Source: an uncultured Chryseolinea sp.
GTDB lineage: Bacteria > Bacteroidota > Bacteroidia > Cytophagales > Cyclobacteriaceae
DNA: 14,607 nt
Assembly: GCA_946478915.1 (NCBI GenBank)
Contig: CAMLER010000044.1
Span: forward strand, 1-14,607
Direction of reading: 5' to 3'
A model generated the notes under the pieces. It saw nothing but the letters and a program-made list of their open reading frames with translations. It ran no database searches and was not told the DNA's origin. Shown here one piece after another: positions 1-7,606 of the stretch (position 1 is the stretch's first letter; every line of letters begins with the position of its first letter). The position numbers were made by a program, and so were the translations under genes.

Positions 1-2
1 TC

Positions 3-185
3 GCCGAACTGGAGGGCGAGGTCCCAAGCCAATTTCAATTCACTGTAACTGATTCAACAAAAAATTTTATGAGGGGAGCCTTATATTTTAACACAAAGGT
101 TGCCAACGATTCATTGTTGCCCGCTATAGAGTACATGAAGAAGGATATCATGCATATGATAAATACTTTGGAGTGGAAACGTTGA
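3..185 (+). CDS. gldD: Gliding motility lipoprotein GldD, C-terminal fragment
   Basis: This is an open reading frame cut by the left edge of the window. The 60 visible codons end in TGA at 183-185. The translated tail contains [20 protein letters not shown], then a segment like [19 protein letters not shown] and a final LEWKR. From memory this matches the C-terminus of GldD, whose family ends with a 'TDSTxHFLRGALYFN' block and an amphipathic helix. GldD is an outer-membrane-associated lipoprotein needed for gliding in Flavobacterium and is linked to the type IX secretion machinery. The N-terminus, lipobox and upstream genes (gldE is a common neighbour) lie outside the window. The next gene begins 39 bases downstream on the same strand, which suggests co-transcription. 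Assignment is by recognition of the motif only. Confidence 0.8.
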   Translation, partial: AELEGEVPSQFQFTVTDSTKNFMRGALYFNTKVANDSLLPAIEYMKKDIMHMINTLEWKR

Positions 186-224
186 TTCATTACTGAACAA
201 AAGTCTTTCTAAAGGCTTGACTTT

Positions 225-1127
225 ATGAGAAGATTGTGTCTAGTAGATCTTTGCTTACTGGTTGTTATCGCCGGTGGCTGCCAGCACAGTTCCGGCGAGA
301 AAAACTATGAACAAGATCAGTTTAAAGAATATTGGTATGGGGGCAAGGCGGAGCTAAATTCCTACCGCTTAACTCAATCAAGATACGGAGAACCCCGCGA
401 AGGCTCCGCGGTATTGATTTTTGTTACAGAAGATTTTTCAAAGGCGAAGCATGTAAAGCTCGACGATCAATCGGGTGACGCGAATGGCAAGGTCAATGTT
501 CTTAAACTAAATTTTACAAAAAATTTCACCACGGGTATTTATCCATATTCGATGATGGCATCGGTTTTTACGCCTGTTGATCGCGAAGAGTATCCTAACA
601 CCATGAAGGCCTCGATGTCCGTTCAGGAATGGTGCGGACACGTGTTCACACAATTGAACCTCAGCAGCGATAAATTCAATGTGAATTCATATTCCTACTT
701 CGAACAGGAAGGTGATGCAAATTTTTCCCTGCGACGAACGTTGCTTGAAGACGAGATCTGGAATATCATCCGGTTGGAACCAACCGCTCTGCCTACCGGA
801 AATTTCAATTTAATTCCGGGACTTATGTTTACCCGACTAAGTCACATGGAACTTAAGATTGAACGTGCTGAAGGGACTTTGTCTCAGTCCGGTAACTCGC
901 TGTCATATATGCTTTCTATTCCGGGACAAAATCGCACCTTAACCATTCAATTTGAGCGAAGTTTCCCACATAAGATACTTGGGTGGAAAGAACAATTTAT
1001 GGAACGCGAAATCATGCAGGAGAATATAGCAACGCTCGACAAAACGCTTGTCACCGATTACTGGACCAAAAACAAAAATCAATTTCAATATCTCCGAGAT
1101 TCACTTAACTTATCGCCAACTCATTAA
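225..1127 (+). CDS. Conserved Bacteroidota lipoprotein (family often mislabelled 'septum formation inhibitor Maf')
   Basis: This 300-residue protein starts with a short basic n-region (MRR), a hydrophobic stretch and VIAGGC. That fits a lipoprotein signal with the lipid-anchored cysteine at residue 19, although Ala at -3 is not the most typical residue. The mature part contains blocks that I recognise as a family conserved across Bacteroidota: YWYGGKAELNSYRL (37-49), RYGEPREG (53-60), LKLNFTKNFTTGIYPYSMM (93-111), QEWCGHVFTQLNL (134-146), LLEDEIWNIIRL (173-184) and LPTGNFNLIPGLMF (189-202). Database entries for this family are often named 'septum formation inhibitor Maf', but no Maf nucleotide-pyrophosphatase motif is visible. 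The true function is unknown. It is probably an envelope protein, exposed to the periplasm or attached to the outer membrane. It sits 39 bases after gldD and 37 bases before the dipeptidase start, probably in one operon. Confidence 0.82.
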   Translation: MRRLCLVDLCLLVVIAGGCQHSSGEKNYEQDQFKEYWYGGKAELNSYRLTQSRYGEPREGSAVLIFVTEDFSKAKHVKLDDQSGDANGKVNVLKLNFTKNFTTGIYPYSMMASVFTPVDREEYPNTMKASMSVQEWCGHVFTQLNLSSDKFNVNSYSYFEQEGDANFSLRRTLLEDEIWNIIRLEPTALPTGNFNLIPGLMFTRLSHMELKIERAEGTLSQSGNSLSYMLSIPGQNRTLTIQFERSFPHKILGWKEQFMEREIMQENIATLDKTLVTDYWTKNKNQFQYLRDSLNLSPTH

Positions 1128-1164
1128 CCTAAATAATCGCTTCCCAAGGGGTGATTTTGCTGAC

Positions 1165-2529
1165 ATGACCAAAGATTATATTTCCAAGAATAAAGATCGT
1201 TTCCTGGCTGAGCTTTTCGACTGGCTAAGAATTCCTTCAATAAGCGCCAATAGCAACCAGAAATCCGATATCAGAAGAGCTGCGGAATATCTGAAGGACA
1301 GACTTGCTGAAGCCGGCGCAGAAAAAATTGAATTATGCGAAACGTCGGGCAACCCTATTGTTTATGCTGAAAAGATTATAGACCCTGCGTTACCAACGGT
1401 GTTGGTATACGGCCATTATGATGTTCAGCCTCCTGATCCCCTTAATCTTTGGGATTCCCCGCCGTTTGAGCCCGTAATCAAAGATGATAAAATATATGCG
1501 CGAGGTGCGTGCGATGATAAGGGCCAGGCGTACATGCACATCAAAGCTTTTGAGATCATGAACAAACTCGATCTGCTTCGCTGTAATATTAAGTTCATGG
1601 TTGAAGGTGAGGAAGAAATTGGGTCTGATAATCTTGGAACTTTTGTTGCCGCCAATAAAGCGAAACTCAGCGCAGATGTAATTTTGATTTCCGACACAGC
1701 GATGATTTCCCTTGAACATCCGTCTATTACAATCGGTCTGCGAGGACTTAGCTACGTTGAAGTGGAAGTTACCGGGCCTGGACGTGACCTTCATTCAGGA
1801 GTATACGGCGGGGCAGTTGCAAACCCCATCAATGTATTATGTTCAATGATTGCATCGCTGCATGATGAAAAAGGACGTATCACTGTTCCGGGATTTTACG
1901 ATAACGTTCTTGAACTTAGTGCATCCGAGCGCAAAGAATTGAACAAGGCTCCATTCGACCTGAATGCTTATAAAAATGAACTCAGCATCAACGAAATCAA
2001 GGGGGAAGAAGGATACACTACGCTCGAAAGAACCGGAACCAGACCTACGCTGGATGTTAACGGGATCTGGGGCGGATATACCGGCGAAGGTGCTAAGACA
2101 GTGTTGCCCGCGAAAGCATTCGCTAAAATTTCGATGCGGTTGGTTCCCGGCCAGGTAAGCGCCGAAATAACCGAATTATTTACCAGGCATTTCACATCGA
2201 TTGCTCCTGCATACGTCTCCGTAAAAGTTAACCCCCTTCACGGAGGCGAAGCCGCAGTGACCTCGACCGACTCAGTCGCATACAAAGCATCCAGCAAAGC
2301 TTTCGAAGAAGTCTTTGGAAAAACGCCCATACCCATGCGCGATGGTGGCAGTATTCCCATAGTCGCTTTATTTAAAAAAGAACTCGGTATTGATACGGTT
2401 TTGATGGGATTCGGATTTGACACTGATGCGATTCATTCTCCCAACGAACATTTTGGCGTAAAGAATTTTCTGTTGGGCATCGAAACGATCGTCGCTTTCT
2501 ATAAGCACTTTTCGTCGCGGTCCGCATAG
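1165..2529 (+). CDS. M20-family metallo-dipeptidase
   Basis: This is a 454-residue di-zinc peptidase of the M20 family, close to the cytosolic non-specific dipeptidase (CNDP2-like) branch. Predicted metal ligands and catalytic residues can be placed in order: H84 in YGHYDVQPPDP, bridging D117 in GACDDKGQ, catalytic base E150 and ligand E151 in EGEEEIGS, D177 in ISDTAM, and H424 in DAIHSPNE. H210 in DLHSGVYGG matches the lid/dimerisation domain histidine that contacts substrate in CNDP2. There is no signal peptide, so it is probably cytoplasmic and degrades dipeptides. The frame stays open upstream to an ATG at 1048, but that start would overlap the lipoprotein gene by 80 bases and add 39 residues unlike the family. 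The ATG at 1165, with a purine-rich AAGGGGTGA at 1146-1154, gives the expected N-terminus. Confidence 0.92.
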   Translation: MTKDYISKNKDRFLAELFDWLRIPSISANSNQKSDIRRAAEYLKDRLAEAGAEKIELCETSGNPIVYAEKIIDPALPTVLVYGHYDVQPPDPLNLWDSPPFEPVIKDDKIYARGACDDKGQAYMHIKAFEIMNKLDLLRCNIKFMVEGEEEIGSDNLGTFVAANKAKLSADVILISDTAMISLEHPSITIGLRGLSYVEVEVTGPGRDLHSGVYGGAVANPINVLCSMIASLHDEKGRITVPGFYDNVLELSASERKELNKAPFDLNAYKNELSINEIKGEEGYTTLERTGTRPTLDVNGIWGGYTGEGAKTVLPAKAFAKISMRLVPGQVSAEITELFTRHFTSIAPAYVSVKVNPLHGGEAAVTSTDSVAYKASSKAFEEVFGKTPIPMRDGGSIPIVALFKKELGIDTVLMGFGFDTDAIHSPNEHFGVKNFLLGIETIVAFYKHFSSRSA

Positions 2530-2564
2530 GTATTTGGCCTGACACCGAACCCAGGCAACCCTAA

Positions 2565-2590
2565 CGCCAAGGCTATATGCAGCCTTGGCG
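2565..2590. terminator. Hairpin between convergent genes, probable bidirectional terminator
   Basis: There is a perfect 10-base-pair inverted repeat, with CGCCAAGGCT at 2565-2574 and AGCCTTGGCG at 2581-2590 around a 6-base loop. It lies in the 72-base gap between the stop codons of the plus-strand dipeptidase and the minus-strand radical SAM gene. The position suits a shared terminator. Neither side is followed by a clear T tract, so it may act as a weak intrinsic terminator or as an mRNA 3'-end stabiliser. Confidence 0.6.
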
Positions 2591-2601
2591 GCAGCTTGTC
2601 T

Positions 2602-3660
2602 TCAGAACAAATTCAAATTACCACCTTTCCTGAATTTTGTGAGATCCATCGAAGGCATTGAACGACCTTCAAAATATTTTCTTTTCGCGGATCTGAACAG
2701 CTGTTGAACCACCTCTGCATAATTGCCCTCACCTGTCATCCGACGACCAAACACGGAATCATTCACATTGCCGCCATGAACCGCGCATATCTGGTTCCAT
2801 ACCTTCTCAAATCGATCAGGAAAATTTTTTCTGAGCCAGTCTTCGAAGATCTTGCCGATCGAACCGTTCAATCTAACCATGGTCATGCCTGCACCCATTG
2901 CGCCATGCTCGGACGCAGCCTTCATGATCGCAGGAATCTCATGATGATTCAAGCCTGGGATAATGGGAGCGTTCATAATTCCTACCGGTATCCCTGCCTT
3001 TGCTAGCGCTTCAACGGTGAGCAATCTCTTTTTCGCACTTGCCGTGCGCGGCTCCATGGCACGCCTTAAATCTTCGCTCAGGGTTGTGATTGAAATATGA
3101 ACCTGCACGAGCTTATCCTTTGCAAGATCTGAGAGAATGTCTATGTCTCGGGTCACAAGACTGTTCTTTGAAATGATACCAACGGGATGCCTATACTTCG
3201 AAAATATCATTAGCAACTTTCGTGTAATTTCAAGTTTCCTCTCTAGGGGTTGATAGCAGTCTGTGTTACCTGACAACATGATGGGAGTTGCATGCCATTC
3301 CGGATGGATCAGAAATTTTTCCAGCAATTGCGGGGCATTTTCTTTCACAATAATCTTGCTCTCGAAATCCAGCCCGGCACTAAACCCCCAGTATTCATGC
3401 GTGTTTCTCGCATAACAGTAAATGCAACCGTGTTCGCATCCCTGGTATGGATTTAAAGAAAACATCCCCTGTAAATCAGGGCTCTCTACCTTATTTACAA
3501 CTTTGCGGGCATTTTCATAAAATATCTGCGTTGTCGGCGCCGACAGCAAAGGCTCATCAAGGCCTTCAATATGCTCAGCGACATATTCCGCCTTCAGAAA
3601 CTTGTTGTTAGTCTTTATTTGGGCCCCCCTGCCTTTAAAATAGTCCTCCTCCTCTGCCAT
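2602..3660 (-). CDS. PA0069-family radical SAM protein
   Basis: This 352-residue protein has the radical SAM cluster motif CxxxCxxC: C75, C79 and C82 in YQGCEHGCIYCYARN. These cysteines bind the 4Fe-4S cluster that cleaves S-adenosylmethionine. The preceding FSLNPYQG and the following THEYWGFSAGLDFE, KIIVKEN and LSGNTDCYQPLE segments are typical of the PA0069/Rv2578c branch, which is distantly related to spore photoproduct lyase. The substrate of this branch is not known to me. Length agrees with the family. The start at the ATG ending at 3660 gives MAEEEDYFKGRGAQIK, and this N-terminal GRGAQ segment is common in the family. It is divergent from the PLP enzyme gene and convergent with the dipeptidase, so it is likely transcribed alone. 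It is probably cytoplasmic, with no signal peptide or membrane segment. Confidence 0.87.
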   Translation of the reverse strand: MAEEEDYFKGRGAQIKTNNKFLKAEYVAEHIEGLDEPLLSAPTTQIFYENARKVVNKVESPDLQGMFSLNPYQGCEHGCIYCYARNTHEYWGFSAGLDFESKIIVKENAPQLLEKFLIHPEWHATPIMLSGNTDCYQPLERKLEITRKLLMIFSKYRHPVGIISKNSLVTRDIDILSDLAKDKLVQVHISITTLSEDLRRAMEPRTASAKKRLLTVEALAKAGIPVGIMNAPIIPGLNHHEIPAIMKAASEHGAMGAGMTMVRLNGSIGKIFEDWLRKNFPDRFEKVWNQICAVHGGNVNDSVFGRRMTGEGNYAEVVQQLFRSAKRKYFEGRSMPSMDLTKFRKGGNLNLF

Positions 3661-3756
3661 TTTGCCTAATTATTTTAGTTATTATACTAACAATATTAGT
3701 ACTTGGCAGATTGAGTGGCAACCTTTTCCTATAAAATTTATTATTTGCACCTCAAA

Positions 3757-4626
3757 ATGATACTCAAATACAACCCTACTCATTTTGAGGAGATCCAGGA
3801 CGATTATACAAAATTGGCCGGGGTGCGTCTATTGATAAAAAGGGAAGATTTGAATCATCAATGGGTTTCGGGAAACAAATGGTGGAAGCTCAAATACAAT
3901 TTGGCGGAAGCTTTCGCTCTTAATGCATCAACATTGGTAACGTATGGAGGAGCTTTCTCCAATCATATTTGTGCAACGGCTGCTGCGGCACATGAACTTG
4001 GTTTGAAGAGCGTCGGGTTCATTAGAGGGGAGGAGAACCTGCCGCTTAACCCTGTCCTTGCGTTCGCACAAAACAACAACATGCAATTGTACTACTTGCC
4101 ACGGAGCGCCTACCGTACAAAATCTTCGGAAGATGACCATCTCAAAAAATTTCACAACTATTATTTGATACCGGAAGGAGGGAGCAATCCACTGGCGGTG
4201 AAAGGTGTGAAGGAATTTGCAGAATCTTTGCCGGAGCCTTTCGATTACGTTTGTTGTGCTGTAGGTACAGGAGGAACTTTAGCAGGTCTGGTAGAGGGCT
4301 TACCTTCTACAAAAAAGATTATTGGGTTCCCTGTTCTAAAAGGTGCTGAATTCCTTGTTGCCGACATAACAAATTTGATTTCGGTAAGAAAGGAAAATAC
4401 AAATTGGCATTTGATGTTTGACTATCATTTCGGAGGTTATGCAAAAAGTAATGAAGAACTAAACCGGTTCCTCAATGAATTCAATTCTCATCACGCTTTG
4501 CCACTTGAAAAAACTTATACTGGAAAAATGATGGCCGGAATTTATGATTTGATGAAGAGAAGTTTTTTTGAACGTGGCTCTACCATACTCGCAATCCATA
4601 CCGGGGGACTCCAGTTCGTCAAATAG
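3757..4626 (+). CDS. PLP-dependent ACC deaminase / D-cysteine desulfhydrase family protein
   Basis: This 289-residue enzyme belongs to PLP fold-type II. Visible elements are VSGNKWWKLKYNL (38-49) with probable Schiff-base lysine K41, YGGAFSNHICATAAAAHELGL (63-83) with the SNH cofactor-binding block, and the phosphate-binding glycine loop GTGGTLAG (170-177). The C-terminal HTGGLQF (281-287) is common in Bacteroidota members. The family acts on 1-aminocyclopropane-1-carboxylate or D-cysteine, releasing ammonia and a keto acid (plus H2S from D-cysteine). I cannot tell the substrate from sequence. At 289 residues it is shorter than biochemically studied ACC deaminases of about 340. A GTG at 3715 is in frame, but ATG 3757 gives the expected N-terminus MILKYNPTHFEEI. 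Composition looks rather AT-rich compared with the flanking housekeeping genes. Confidence 0.85.
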   Translation: MILKYNPTHFEEIQDDYTKLAGVRLLIKREDLNHQWVSGNKWWKLKYNLAEAFALNASTLVTYGGAFSNHICATAAAAHELGLKSVGFIRGEENLPLNPVLAFAQNNNMQLYYLPRSAYRTKSSEDDHLKKFHNYYLIPEGGSNPLAVKGVKEFAESLPEPFDYVCCAVGTGGTLAGLVEGLPSTKKIIGFPVLKGAEFLVADITNLISVRKENTNWHLMFDYHFGGYAKSNEELNRFLNEFNSHHALPLEKTYTGKMMAGIYDLMKRSFFERGSTILAIHTGGLQFVK

Positions 4627-4687
4627 TCATTTTTTAATCCCTAATTTGTAGTGCCTGCCAGTATTGGAAAAAGTACCAGGGATTTAA

Positions 4688-5263
4688 TTATCGCAGTTCG
4701 AACTCTCGGAAAACCTCCCATACGCTACCAGAATGTTTTAACAACGCGATTTTATCGGCCACAAATGTTGCCTCATAACTTTTCCCCACGAATTCTTCCC
4801 ATGCCTTCTGGTAATTCGGCTTCTTCAAATCACGGAAGGCAAGTGTCAAGTGAGGGTGAAAAGGTAAGTCCTTATATTTTGCATTGAACAGGTTTAGCTC
4901 TTTTTTGAAATGACGTTCAAGATCTTTTTGAAGTGCCTTTAGCTCTGCACTTATTTCAACGTTGATGAAAATTACTTTAGGCGGAAACGACGAAAAATCT
5001 TTTAAATGGATAGTGATCGGTTCTCTGCCTCGTACAAAATTCTGCATTTGGGTTTCTAAGTCGCATTCGCCACTTTCCTTCCACTTAAATGGCATGTGAA
5101 GTGTGATGTGCGGAGGAGAATTAAGAGAAGCCTTGCTGTTATATTTAGTTTTGAAATAAGCTTTTTGTTCAAATGCGTCCTCGTAAATAGGAGATGGTGG
5201 GACTATAGCTACAAAATAAAGTTTGTCAGCTTTCTTGTTGCGTAGTGCTTTTACCACCTCCAT
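4688..5263 (-). CDS. 2H phosphoesterase / LigT-like 2'-5' RNA ligase family protein
   Basis: This 191-residue protein shows the two HxTx signatures of the 2H phosphoesterase superfamily: HITL at residues 52-55 (in SPPHITLHMPF) and HLTL at 138-141 (in PFHPHLTLAFRD). The two histidines and threonines would form the active site for 2',5'- or 2',3'-cyclic phosphodiester chemistry on RNA or nucleotides. The true substrate is unknown. The frame extends to a TTG at 5290, with a stop just upstream and no ATG between. The ATG at 5263, giving MEVVKALRNKK, is the better start, although no Shine-Dalgarno is visible. It converges on the PLP enzyme gene with a 61-base gap and is divergent from fumC. It is probably a cytoplasmic single-gene unit. 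Confidence 0.85.
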   Translation of the reverse strand: MEVVKALRNKKADKLYFVAIVPPSPIYEDAFEQKAYFKTKYNSKASLNSPPHITLHMPFKWKESGECDLETQMQNFVRGREPITIHLKDFSSFPPKVIFINVEISAELKALQKDLERHFKKELNLFNAKYKDLPFHPHLTLAFRDLKKPNYQKAWEEFVGKSYEATFVADKIALLKHSGSVWEVFREFELR

Positions 5264-5387
5264 ATTCGTACTAAAATACTGCTGGGCCAAATCATGTGGC
5301 CACTAATTTATTTTTACGGTAAACATCACTCAATTTTACTACCGTTCATCTATCGTTTCCTATTTTTATGCCAAAATTTTAAAATAT

Positions 5388-6785
5388 ATGAGTTACCGCA
5401 TTGAGAAAGATACCATGGGAGAAGTCAAAGTACCTTCCACGAAATATTGGGGCGCACAAACGGAGAGGTCGCGCAACAATTTCAAGATAGGTGCAGAAGC
5501 AAGTATGCCGAAAGAAATTATATACGCTTTTGCATATTTGAAGAAAGCGGCAGCCCAGGCAAACCATGAACTTGGCGTTCTTACCGACGAAAAGAAGAAC
5601 TTAATTGAGCAGGCATGCGATGAAATTCTTGCTGGCAAGCTTGATGATGAGTTTCCGTTGGTGATATGGCAAACCGGATCCGGCACCCAAAGCAATATGA
5701 ATGTCAATGAGGTTATTGCCTATAGAGCTCACGTTCTTCAGGGCGGCAAACTCGATGATGAAAAAAAGGTCCTTCACCCCAACGACGATGTTAACAAATC
5801 ACAATCGTCAAATGATACGTTCCCGACTGCAATGCACATCGCAGCATACAAACAGGTAATTGAAATTACGTTACCCGGAATTCAAAAACTGCGCGACACA
5901 TTAGCGCAGAAATCCAATTCGTTTAAGAATATCGTGAAGACAGGAAGAACCCACTTCATGGATGCAACTCCACTTACCCTTGGCCAGGCATTCTCCGGAT
6001 TTGTTCAACAACTGGATCAGAGTATGCGAGCGATTAAAAATGCTTTGGAGGTTGTCAAGGAATTAGCATTGGGTGGAACTGCCGTTGGAACTGGTCTTAA
6101 TGCACCAAAGGATTATGATGTTGTCGTTGCCAGAAAAATTGCAACACTAACTGGGTTGCCTTTCGTAACTGCGCCCAACAAATTCGAAGCGCTAGCTGCT
6201 CATGATGCAATGGTAGAACTTTCGGGAGCATTAAAGCGCACCGCTGTTTCACTCATGAAAGTTGCAAACGATATTCGTATGCTCAGTTCCGGGCCACGTT
6301 GTGGTATCGGAGAAATCGTTATTCCAGACAACGAGCCGGGATCTTCGATCATGCCCGGCAAGGTAAATCCAACTCAGCCAGAGGCTCTGACAATGGTATG
6401 TGCGCAGGTTATGGGAAATGACGTTGCTGTTTCCATCGGTGGTGCAACAGGTCACTTTGAACTTAACGTATTCAAACCGCTTATCGCGGCAAATGTCCTT
6501 CAATCTGCGCGACTACTCGGCGACGCTTGCGTGTCGTTTAACGACAGATGTGCTGTTGGGATAGAGCCCAATTACGACGTTATTAAGAAACACCTTGAAA
6601 ATTCCCTGATGTTGGTAACCGCCCTAAACACACATATCGGTTATGAGAAGGCTGCCAAAATTGCAAAAACTGCTCATAAAGAAAACAAAACCTTGCGTGA
6701 AGTAGCAATAGAACTTGGATTGGTGACTGGCGAACAATTCGATCAGTGGGTTCGACCTGAGAAAATGGTGGGCAATTTAGACTAG
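5388..6785 (+). CDS. fumC: Fumarate hydratase class II
   Basis: This 465-residue enzyme interconverts fumarate and L-malate in the TCA cycle and needs no iron-sulfur cluster. The three family blocks are present: [15 protein letters not shown] (96-110) plus [11 protein letters not shown] (140-150), [15 protein letters not shown] (186-200) with the expected catalytic H189, and the fumarase/aspartase signature [11 protein letters not shown] (318-328), whose mobile loop carries the catalytic serine (S319 or S320). [10 protein letters not shown] before the signature supports class II fumarase rather than aspartase. Length is typical for a homotetrameric FumC. The start [13 protein letters not shown] matches the family. 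It is transcribed divergently from the LigT-like gene across a 124-base intergenic region, and the next gene follows after 54 bases. Confidence 0.96.
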   Translation: MSYRIEKDTMGEVKVPSTKYWGAQTERSRNNFKIGAEASMPKEIIYAFAYLKKAAAQANHELGVLTDEKKNLIEQACDEILAGKLDDEFPLVIWQTGSGTQSNMNVNEVIAYRAHVLQGGKLDDEKKVLHPNDDVNKSQSSNDTFPTAMHIAAYKQVIEITLPGIQKLRDTLAQKSNSFKNIVKTGRTHFMDATPLTLGQAFSGFVQQLDQSMRAIKNALEVVKELALGGTAVGTGLNAPKDYDVVVARKIATLTGLPFVTAPNKFEALAAHDAMVELSGALKRTAVSLMKVANDIRMLSSGPRCGIGEIVIPDNEPGSSIMPGKVNPTQPEALTMVCAQVMGNDVAVSIGGATGHFELNVFKPLIAANVLQSARLLGDACVSFNDRCAVGIEPNYDVIKKHLENSLMLVTALNTHIGYEKAAKIAKTAHKENKTLREVAIELGLVTGEQFDQWVRPEKMVGNLD

Positions 6786-6815
6786 TTGAGCATATTGATA
6801 AAATTTGTACCTTTA
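6786..6815 (+). promoter_or_regulatory. Candidate Bacteroidota-type promoter for the SPOR-like gene
   Basis: TTG at 6786-6788 is followed after exactly 19 bases by TACCTTTA at 6808-6815. The primary sigma factor consensus known for Bacteroidota is TTG-N17-19-TAnnTTTG, so only the last base of the -7 element differs. Transcription would begin about 20 bases before the ATG at 6840. The match is good but short, and such elements occur by chance. Confidence 0.4.
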
Positions 6816-6839
6816 GTTTAAATTTTTTAACCTAACAGA

Positions 6840-7475
6840 ATGAAAAAGAGTATCATAGTCTTCTTCTGCCTTGTGCTAATCGCTGCCTCAACGCAAAGTT
6901 TTGCTCAACTTTCCAAGAAGGAAAAAAAGGAATGGAAGAAAAAAGCGAAAGAGTACGCGAAGAATCCTGCCAACCTAAAACAACTTACTGATGACAAGCA
7001 AACTGCTGACGCTACAGTAACATCACTTAATCAAAAGGTAAGTCAGATGCAGTCATCGATTAGTGAAAAGGATTCAAAAATTGCTTCATTGGAAGATCAG
7101 CTTTCACAATTACGCGGTCAACTAACAGCCGCTAATGCTGAATTAACCTCATTGAAAGAAAACCCGGCTTCCTCTATGGACTTTTCAAAGGGTGTTGTTT
7201 TCAAAGTTCAGATAGGTGCATTTAAAAATAAAAATCTTGCGAAGTATTTCGAAAACAATCCCAATTTCGGCGGTGAAGCAAAAGACAATGAACCACAGAA
7301 GTTGACAATCGGCGTATTCCGCGATTATTGGGAAGCTGATACCTTCAAAAAATATATGAGAGAGATGGGAGTGAAGGATGCCTGGATTGTCCCTTATCAA
7401 GATGGACAACGCGTTGAAATAAAAGATGTGTTAGAGGGCGTTGTTTCCGACAAACCTTCGGCCAGTTCGAAATAA
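6840..7475 (+). CDS. Secreted coiled-coil protein with SPOR-like C-terminal domain
   Basis: This 211-residue protein has a Sec signal peptide (MKK, hydrophobic core 5-18, probable cleavage SFA|Q after residue 22). A lysine-rich helix follows (26-41: KKEKKEWKKKAKEY), then a heptad-like coiled coil at about 47-107 (SLNQKVSQMQSSISEKDSKI and SLEDQLSQLRGQL). The C-terminal part, about 118-190, reads VVFKVQIGAFKNKNLAKYF, LTIGVFRDYWEADTFKKYM and AWIVPYQDGQRV. This pattern of two similar beta-alpha halves resembles a SPOR domain, which in other proteins binds peptidoglycan lacking stem peptides. A periplasmic or outer-membrane-side role near the cell wall is likely, and the coiled coil suggests oligomerisation. 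The SPOR call is by pattern and is moderately sure. A promoter candidate lies just upstream and a terminator hairpin just downstream, so it looks like a single-gene unit. Confidence 0.75.
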   Translation: MKKSIIVFFCLVLIAASTQSFAQLSKKEKKEWKKKAKEYAKNPANLKQLTDDKQTADATVTSLNQKVSQMQSSISEKDSKIASLEDQLSQLRGQLTAANAELTSLKENPASSMDFSKGVVFKVQIGAFKNKNLAKYFENNPNFGGEAKDNEPQKLTIGVFRDYWEADTFKKYMREMGVKDAWIVPYQDGQRVEIKDVLEGVVSDKPSASSK

Positions 7476-7503
7476 TTGTTTCCCTGATACAATACTGTGC
7501 TCG

Positions 7504-7531
7504 TAAAGCAGTTGCTATGGCATCTGCTTTA
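7504..7531 (+). terminator. Rho-independent-type terminator after the SPOR-like gene
   Basis: TAAAGCAG at 7504-7511 pairs perfectly with CTGCTTTA at 7524-7531. After one mismatch, three further pairs (TGC 7513-7515 with GCA 7520-7522) close a TATG tetraloop. The stem is followed by the T-rich run TTTGTTTATATA. It starts 28 bases after the stop codon at 7475 and would separate this gene from the collagen-like gene. Confidence 0.65.
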
Positions 7532-7606
7532 TTTGTTTATATATGGCACGCTCGTTGTGTATAAAAACTTATTTTCGTAAGAATGAATACTAGGTATTTT
7601 TATTGA

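Noticed and set aside
1048..1164. Upstream in-frame ATG extending the M20 dipeptidase by 39 residues
   Set aside because: It overlaps the lipoprotein gene by 80 bases, and the extra residues do not look like the family. The ATG at 1165 fits the usual N-terminus.
1390..1794. Antisense open frame of 134 codons inside the dipeptidase gene
   Set aside because: It lies wholly within a well-supported gene on the other strand and shows no recognisable domain, so it is a shadow frame.
3715..4626. Possible plant association, because ACC deaminase-like and GH3 auxin-family genes both occur here
   Set aside because: Both families are widespread in Bacteroidota and carry plant-derived names only by homology. 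They are about 6 kb apart in different transcription units, and no other plant-interaction gene is visible.
4636..4684. AATCCCT/AGGGATT inverted repeat between the PLP enzyme and LigT-like genes
   Set aside because: A 7-base stem with a loop of about 35 bases is not a credible terminator.
5264..5290. TTG start adding 9 residues to the LigT-like protein
   Set aside because: The in-frame ATG at 5263 gives a normal family start. TTG starts are rare, and no ribosome-binding site supports it.
5316..5345. ACGGTA (5316-5321) and TACCGT (5340-5345) as an operator upstream of fumC
   Set aside because: The half-sites are only 6 bases and 18 bases apart. A chance match in a 124-base region cannot be excluded.
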